This document shows positions 6,889 through 9,339 of a stretch of DNA of 9,339 bases, piece after piece; positions within the stretch are counted from its first letter, which is position 1, and each line of letters starts with the position of its first letter. A program made the translations under genes and the position numbers. The DNA is from an uncultured Flavobacteriales bacterium. GTDB taxonomy: Bacteria > Bacteroidota > Bacteroidia > Flavobacteriales_D > Crocinitomicaceae. The notes below the pieces were generated by a model. The model was not told where the DNA came from, searched no databases, and worked only from the letters and a program-made list of their open reading frames with translations. Where the stretch lies: assembly GCA_905479845.1 (NCBI GenBank), contig CAJQOB010000184.1:1-9339 (forward strand). Direction: 5' to 3'.

Positions 6889-7602
6889 ATGAAGAAGTTT
6901 GCAATCGTCCTTTCGTTGGCTGTTTTAGCTGGTGTCAGCACAAGCTGTAAAAAGATAAAGGGTTCTAACAACATTACATCGGAAGTGAGAGCGCTCTCAA
7001 CATTTACCCAAATAGATGTCCAGGACGCATTTGAAGTAGATGTAACTTATTCACCTACACAAGAACTTGTTGTTGTTGAAGCTCCTGATAACTTGCACGA
7101 GTTCATCGAGACAAACGTAATCTCAGGAAAACTCAAAATTCACTTCACTCACAACAAACGCATTTCTACAAAAAATCCAATTAAAATTCACATCACAACT
7201 GCGGATCTAAACAAATTTGACTTATCTGGAGCGTCTGATGTCATCTTGAACAATCCTCTAAATGACTACGACTTCGAACTGGAAATGTCTGGGGCAAGTG
7301 ATTTTGAAGGTGAAGTAAACGTGACCAATGGTGACATTGAGATGAGTGGTGCTTCGAATGCTAAAATCAACGGAACGGCTATGGATGCATTTGTAGATTT
7401 ATCTGGGGCCAGCACTATTCGTAAGTACGAATTTGAAATTGAGACCTTGGACGTAAAGCTTTCGGGAGCAAGTACTGCTTTCTTGACAATTCTAAACTCA
7501 ATGAGTGTTGAATTATCTGGTGCAAGTACATTGAACTATAAAGGTGACCCTGTTATTACACACATCAACACTTCTGGAGCTTCCAACATTAACAAGAACT
7601 AA
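6889..7602 (+). CDS. Head-GIN domain (DUF2807) lipoprotein
   Basis: From the ATG at 6889 the protein has 237 residues. A GTG at 6841 would extend it by 16 residues, but that codon sits inside the promoter-like element and would bury the signal peptide. Residues 1-19 are a lipoprotein signal peptide (GVSTSC) with Cys20 lipidated. Lys-Lys follows the Cys, with no acidic residues nearby, unlike the upstream lipoprotein. The body matches the head-GIN/DUF2807 family: an opening strand (VRALSTFTQIDVQDAFEVDVTY) and then seven SGAS turns at residues 113, 134, 153, 172, 192, 210 and 229. The 18-21 residue spacing fits one turn of a right-handed beta-solenoid per repeat. The function of this family is not established; adhesion or an envelope scaffold role has been suggested from its fold and name. 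I infer control by the upstream ECF sigma factor from the shared promoter element. A terminator follows at 7646. Confidence 0.88.
   Translation: MKKFAIVLSLAVLAGVSTSCKKIKGSNNITSEVRALSTFTQIDVQDAFEVDVTYSPTQELVVVEAPDNLHEFIETNVISGKLKIHFTHNKRISTKNPIKIHITTADLNKFDLSGASDVILNNPLNDYDFELEMSGASDFEGEVNVTNGDIEMSGASNAKINGTAMDAFVDLSGASTIRKYEFEIETLDVKLSGASTAFLTILNSMSVELSGASTLNYKGDPVITHINTSGASNINKN
7216..7593 (+). repeat. In-gene SGAS solenoid repeats
   Basis: Seven copies of the tetrapeptide SGAS, each usually preceded by an acidic or hydrophobic pair (DL, EM, KL, EL), recur every 18-21 residues. They are encoded by varied codons (tctggagcgtct, tctggggcaagt, agtggtgcttcg, tcgggagcaagt). The periodicity is therefore kept by protein structure and does not reflect a recent DNA tandem duplication. 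Confidence 0.85.
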
Positions 7603-7645
7603 CAGTTAGTTCGAAAAAGCGAATGTCAGAAACATAGAAAGTTTC

Positions 7646-7680
7646 AATCCTTGTTGCTCTTATTGCGGCAAGGATTTTTT
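7646..7680 (+). terminator. Rho-independent terminator after the head-GIN gene
   Basis: A 12-pair stem (7646-7657 with 7665-7676, two of the pairs G-U) closes a 7-base loop TCTTATT and runs directly into six T residues (7675-7680). It lies 43 bases after the stop codon at 7602. There is no T run in the opposite direction, so it serves the plus strand. Confidence 0.85.
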
Positions 7681-7684
7681 GCAT

Positions 7685-7716
7685 AAAAAAAGGGCCATCA
7701 TTACTGATGACCCTTT
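7685..7716 (-). terminator. Rho-independent terminator of the T9SS protein gene
   Basis: On the minus strand, AAAGGGTCATCA (from 7716) pairs with TGATGGCCCTTT across a 4-base loop GTAA, giving 12 pairs with one G-U wobble, followed by a T run (seven T from 7691 to 7685). It lies 21 bases downstream of the stop codon at 7738. Read on the plus strand the wobble becomes a C-A mismatch, but a T-rich stretch follows, so weak backup activity in that direction is possible. Confidence 0.85.
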
Positions 7717-7737
7717 CTTGTTTTGAACTTAATTCAA

Positions 7738-9339
7738 TTAGTTCTTCACCACGCGGTGAACTGATTCTTGACCGTTAATTACAAGGTGGAAGAAGTAAAT
7801 TCCTTTTTCCACATCTCGTAAGTTGATCATTTCCTCAGAAGAGATATTTGTATTCGCAATAATCACTTTTCCTTGTGCATCACATACAGTTAATGCAGCT
7901 TCATTAGCATTAAATGAAATTGTAACACTGTTATTCGTCGGGTTTGGTTTCATTCCAACAAGGATTGAACCTTCGTTCAACGAGCTGATTAAAATTGGCT
8001 CACATGCCGAAGTATCACTACAGTTCGCTGTAGTAACAACAACTGCGTAACTTCCGTCTGCTGTTGCAGTGAAAGATTGACTTGTTTCTCCTGCGATAGC
8101 AGTGTTTGTAGCACAATCAATCCATTGGTATGCTGTCGCTGAAGCTTCATTTGAAGTAATTGTCGCTCCTGCTACCGTTGTCGTCAAATCAATTGGGTTA
8201 ACTGTCAAGTCCAATGTCACCAATGTATCACATGAAGCACCTGGTACTAGGAAAGTAGCCGTGTTATTTGAAGTTGAGTAAGTGTTTCCATCAATCCACG
8301 TGAAGTCTCCACATGATGTTTGAACATCTGTTGAAGTAAGTGGAGTAATCGTCAAATCTAAGGTGATAAGGCTATCACAAGAACCTCCAGGGTTTGCTAC
8401 CATGAATGTTGCTGTATTGTTTGATGCTGTATACGTATTTCCATCGATCCAAGTAAATGCTCCACAAGCTGATTGTACATCAACACCTTGTAATGGAACA
8501 CAACTGAATGCTGGACGAACGATTGGCATGTTATCAAACCCAAACGATGACAACTCAGCGTAAGCACCGTTATCAATTGATCCGTAAGCAGTTCCTGCTG
8601 TAAGAACACCTGAAGACATTGCTAAACCGTAATTCTCAGAAGTCGCGTACTCTTCAACTCCAATAAAGTAATCTCCAGCTGTCAAGATTAGAGGAGCTCC
8701 TGTACCATCAACGATCGGTAAAGTAACAAATGCTCCTGCAGCCGATGTATCGGCAGCAGTAATGATGTATGGTCCTGAAGAACCAATGTTCGTTCCTGTA
8801 GGTACTGTTGCAGCAACTGTTCCAACTACTATTTCGATAGTATCTCCAAGGCTATTTGCTCCTGGCAGCATGAAGAACGAAACTGAATCTAAAGCAGCAT
8901 CGTTTACCAATGTATAGTTACATCCAAGCGTTCCTTGAGCTCCTACTCCTAAACCAAGGCTCACTACAACCGTTCCATTGTCACGTGCGTAGTACTCATC
9001 TGTTACAGAGAAGTTGTAAATCAATGTGTCATCAATAGCTGATGTTGCCGTTGAAATGTACTCAAATACGTAATCTCCTGTTACCGTAGGTGTGAATGAT
9101 CCAGCACTCAACACTGAATTAGTTCCTGCTGCGATTGCTGCTGGAGTACTAGAAGCTGTAAACACTGGTGTTACGAAGTCTGGTGCAAGGTAAACGTTAG
9201 CTGTTAATACTGCATCTGCCGCAGGATCTGTTCCTACACTTGCAACGTCAGCATCTAAGGCCATTGCTGTTGTTTGTAACAATGGAATCTGTGTGTACTC
9301 CTCGAAAGAAGCTGTAACATCCAAAGTAACTGAAGATGT
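7738..9339 (-). CDS. T9SS-secreted repeat protein, C-terminal part; N-terminus beyond window edge
   Basis: The frame is open from the right edge to a TAA at 7738-7740, giving 533 residues. A TTG at 9324 is not a credible start: the frame continues upstream (TSSVTL) to the edge and no signal peptide is seen. The last ~73 residues (7741-7959) are a T9SS type A sorting domain, starting at VGMKPNPTNNSVTISF and ending ENGL-free with a basic HRVVKN tail. This domain is removed and the cargo attached or released at the cell surface. Before it is an Ig-like domain (YQWIDCATNTAIAGETSQSF, GSYAVVV) and two tandem Cys-containing repeats of about 50 residues sharing CGxFTWIDGNTY. The remaining N-terminal part is rich in Thr, Ala and Val and beta-like, with GDYVFEY and AGDYFIGVEEYAT segments. 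A surface adhesin or a structural secreted role is plausible. No catalytic motif is seen. Confidence 0.9.
   Translation of the reverse strand, partial: TSSVTLDVTASFEEYTQIPLLQTTAMALDADVASVGTDPAADAVLTANVYLAPDFVTPVFTASSTPAAIAAGTNSVLSAGSFTPTVTGDYVFEYISTATSAIDDTLIYNFSVTDEYYARDNGTVVVSLGLGVGAQGTLGCNYTLVNDAALDSVSFFMLPGANSLGDTIEIVVGTVAATVPTGTNIGSSGPYIITAADTSAAGAFVTLPIVDGTGAPLILTAGDYFIGVEEYATSENYGLAMSSGVLTAGTAYGSIDNGAYAELSSFGFDNMPIVRPAFSCVPLQGVDVQSACGAFTWIDGNTYTASNNTATFMVANPGGSCDSLITLDLTITPLTSTDVQTSCGDFTWIDGNTYSTSNNTATFLVPGASCDTLVTLDLTVNPIDLTTTVAGATITSNEASATAYQWIDCATNTAIAGETSQSFTATADGSYAVVVTTANCSDTSACEPILISSLNEGSILVGMKPNPTNNSVTISFNANEAALTVCDAQGKVIIANTNISSEEMINLRDVEKGIYFFHLVINGQESVHRVVKN
7741..7959 (-). 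other. T9SS type A C-terminal sorting domain
   Basis: This encodes about 73 residues beginning VGMKPNPTNNSVTISF. Family landmarks are the PNPT start, the central VCDAQGKVI strand, NLRDVEKGIYFFHL, and a short terminal strand ending in VKN. These match the Por secretion system C-terminal signal recognised by the type IX translocon in Bacteroidota. Confidence 0.9.
8188..8481 (-). repeat. Two tandem CGxFTWIDGNTY repeats in the T9SS protein
   Basis: The first unit (8481-8329, 51 residues) and the second (8328 to about 8188, about 47 residues) share DVQxxCGxFTWIDGNTY, SNNTATFxV, SCDxLxTLDLT. Each has two Cys, about 30 residues apart, that could pair. The second is two residues shorter before the SCD. 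Such units are usual in large Bacteroidota surface proteins. Confidence 0.85.

Noticed and set aside
9322..9324. TTG at 9324 as start of the T9SS protein gene
   Set aside because: The frame continues without a stop to the right edge, TTG starts are rare, and no signal peptide follows. The gene is treated as cut off by the window.
1..9339. Search for CRISPR arrays, tRNA or rRNA genes, insertion sequences and attachment sites
   Set aside because: No spaced short repeats outside coding repeats, no cloverleaf-like or ribosomal sequence, no transposase or integrase, and no terminal inverted repeats were seen.

Overview
The window comes from a member of the Bacteroidota, most likely a flavobacterium-like (Flavobacteriales) species. 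The evidence is a Bacteroidota-type ECF sigma factor followed by a FecR-type anti-sigma factor with a DUF4974-like C-terminus, an STN/carboxypeptidase-regulatory-like protein, a head-GIN (DUF2807) lipoprotein, a type IX secretion (T9SS) C-terminal sorting domain, a secreted tricorn-type protease with a charged linker, an AT-rich composition and no clear Shine-Dalgarno sequences. The species cannot be fixed from the sequence.

Layout: (1) 1-2859, minus strand: a tricorn-like S41 protease, open at the left edge so that its C-terminus is missing. (2) 2860-3074: a 215-base divergent control region. (3) 3075-6347, plus strand: three overlapping genes for an ECF sigma factor, a membrane-spanning FecR anti-sigma factor, and an exported protein that begins like the signalling end of a TonB-dependent transducer but continues into GAQxAGVxN repeats and a short beta-rich end instead of a 22-strand receptor barrel. 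(4) 6413-6820: a small lipoprotein of unknown function. (5) 6889-7602: a head-GIN lipoprotein with seven evenly spaced SGAS turns. (6) 7646-7716: two back-to-back hairpin terminators. (7) 7738-9339, minus strand: the C-terminal part of a T9SS-secreted repeat protein, open at the right edge.

The most notable observation is a two-part motif, TAGGGGTA-N14-TTGTC. It occurs with identical spacing just upstream of the sigma factor (3016-3042) and just upstream of the GIN lipoprotein (6833-6859). Its form (a G-rich -35-like box, then GTC after 16 bases) is that expected of an ECF promoter. I infer that the sigma factor activates its own operon and the GIN lipoprotein gene. Together with the unusual STN-repeat protein in place of a TonB receptor, the region from about 3016 to 7602 looks like a self-contained envelope-sensing module: a surface or periplasmic sensor, an inner-membrane anti-sigma factor, a sigma factor, and lipoprotein output. 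The ligand and the physiological role cannot be read from the sequence.
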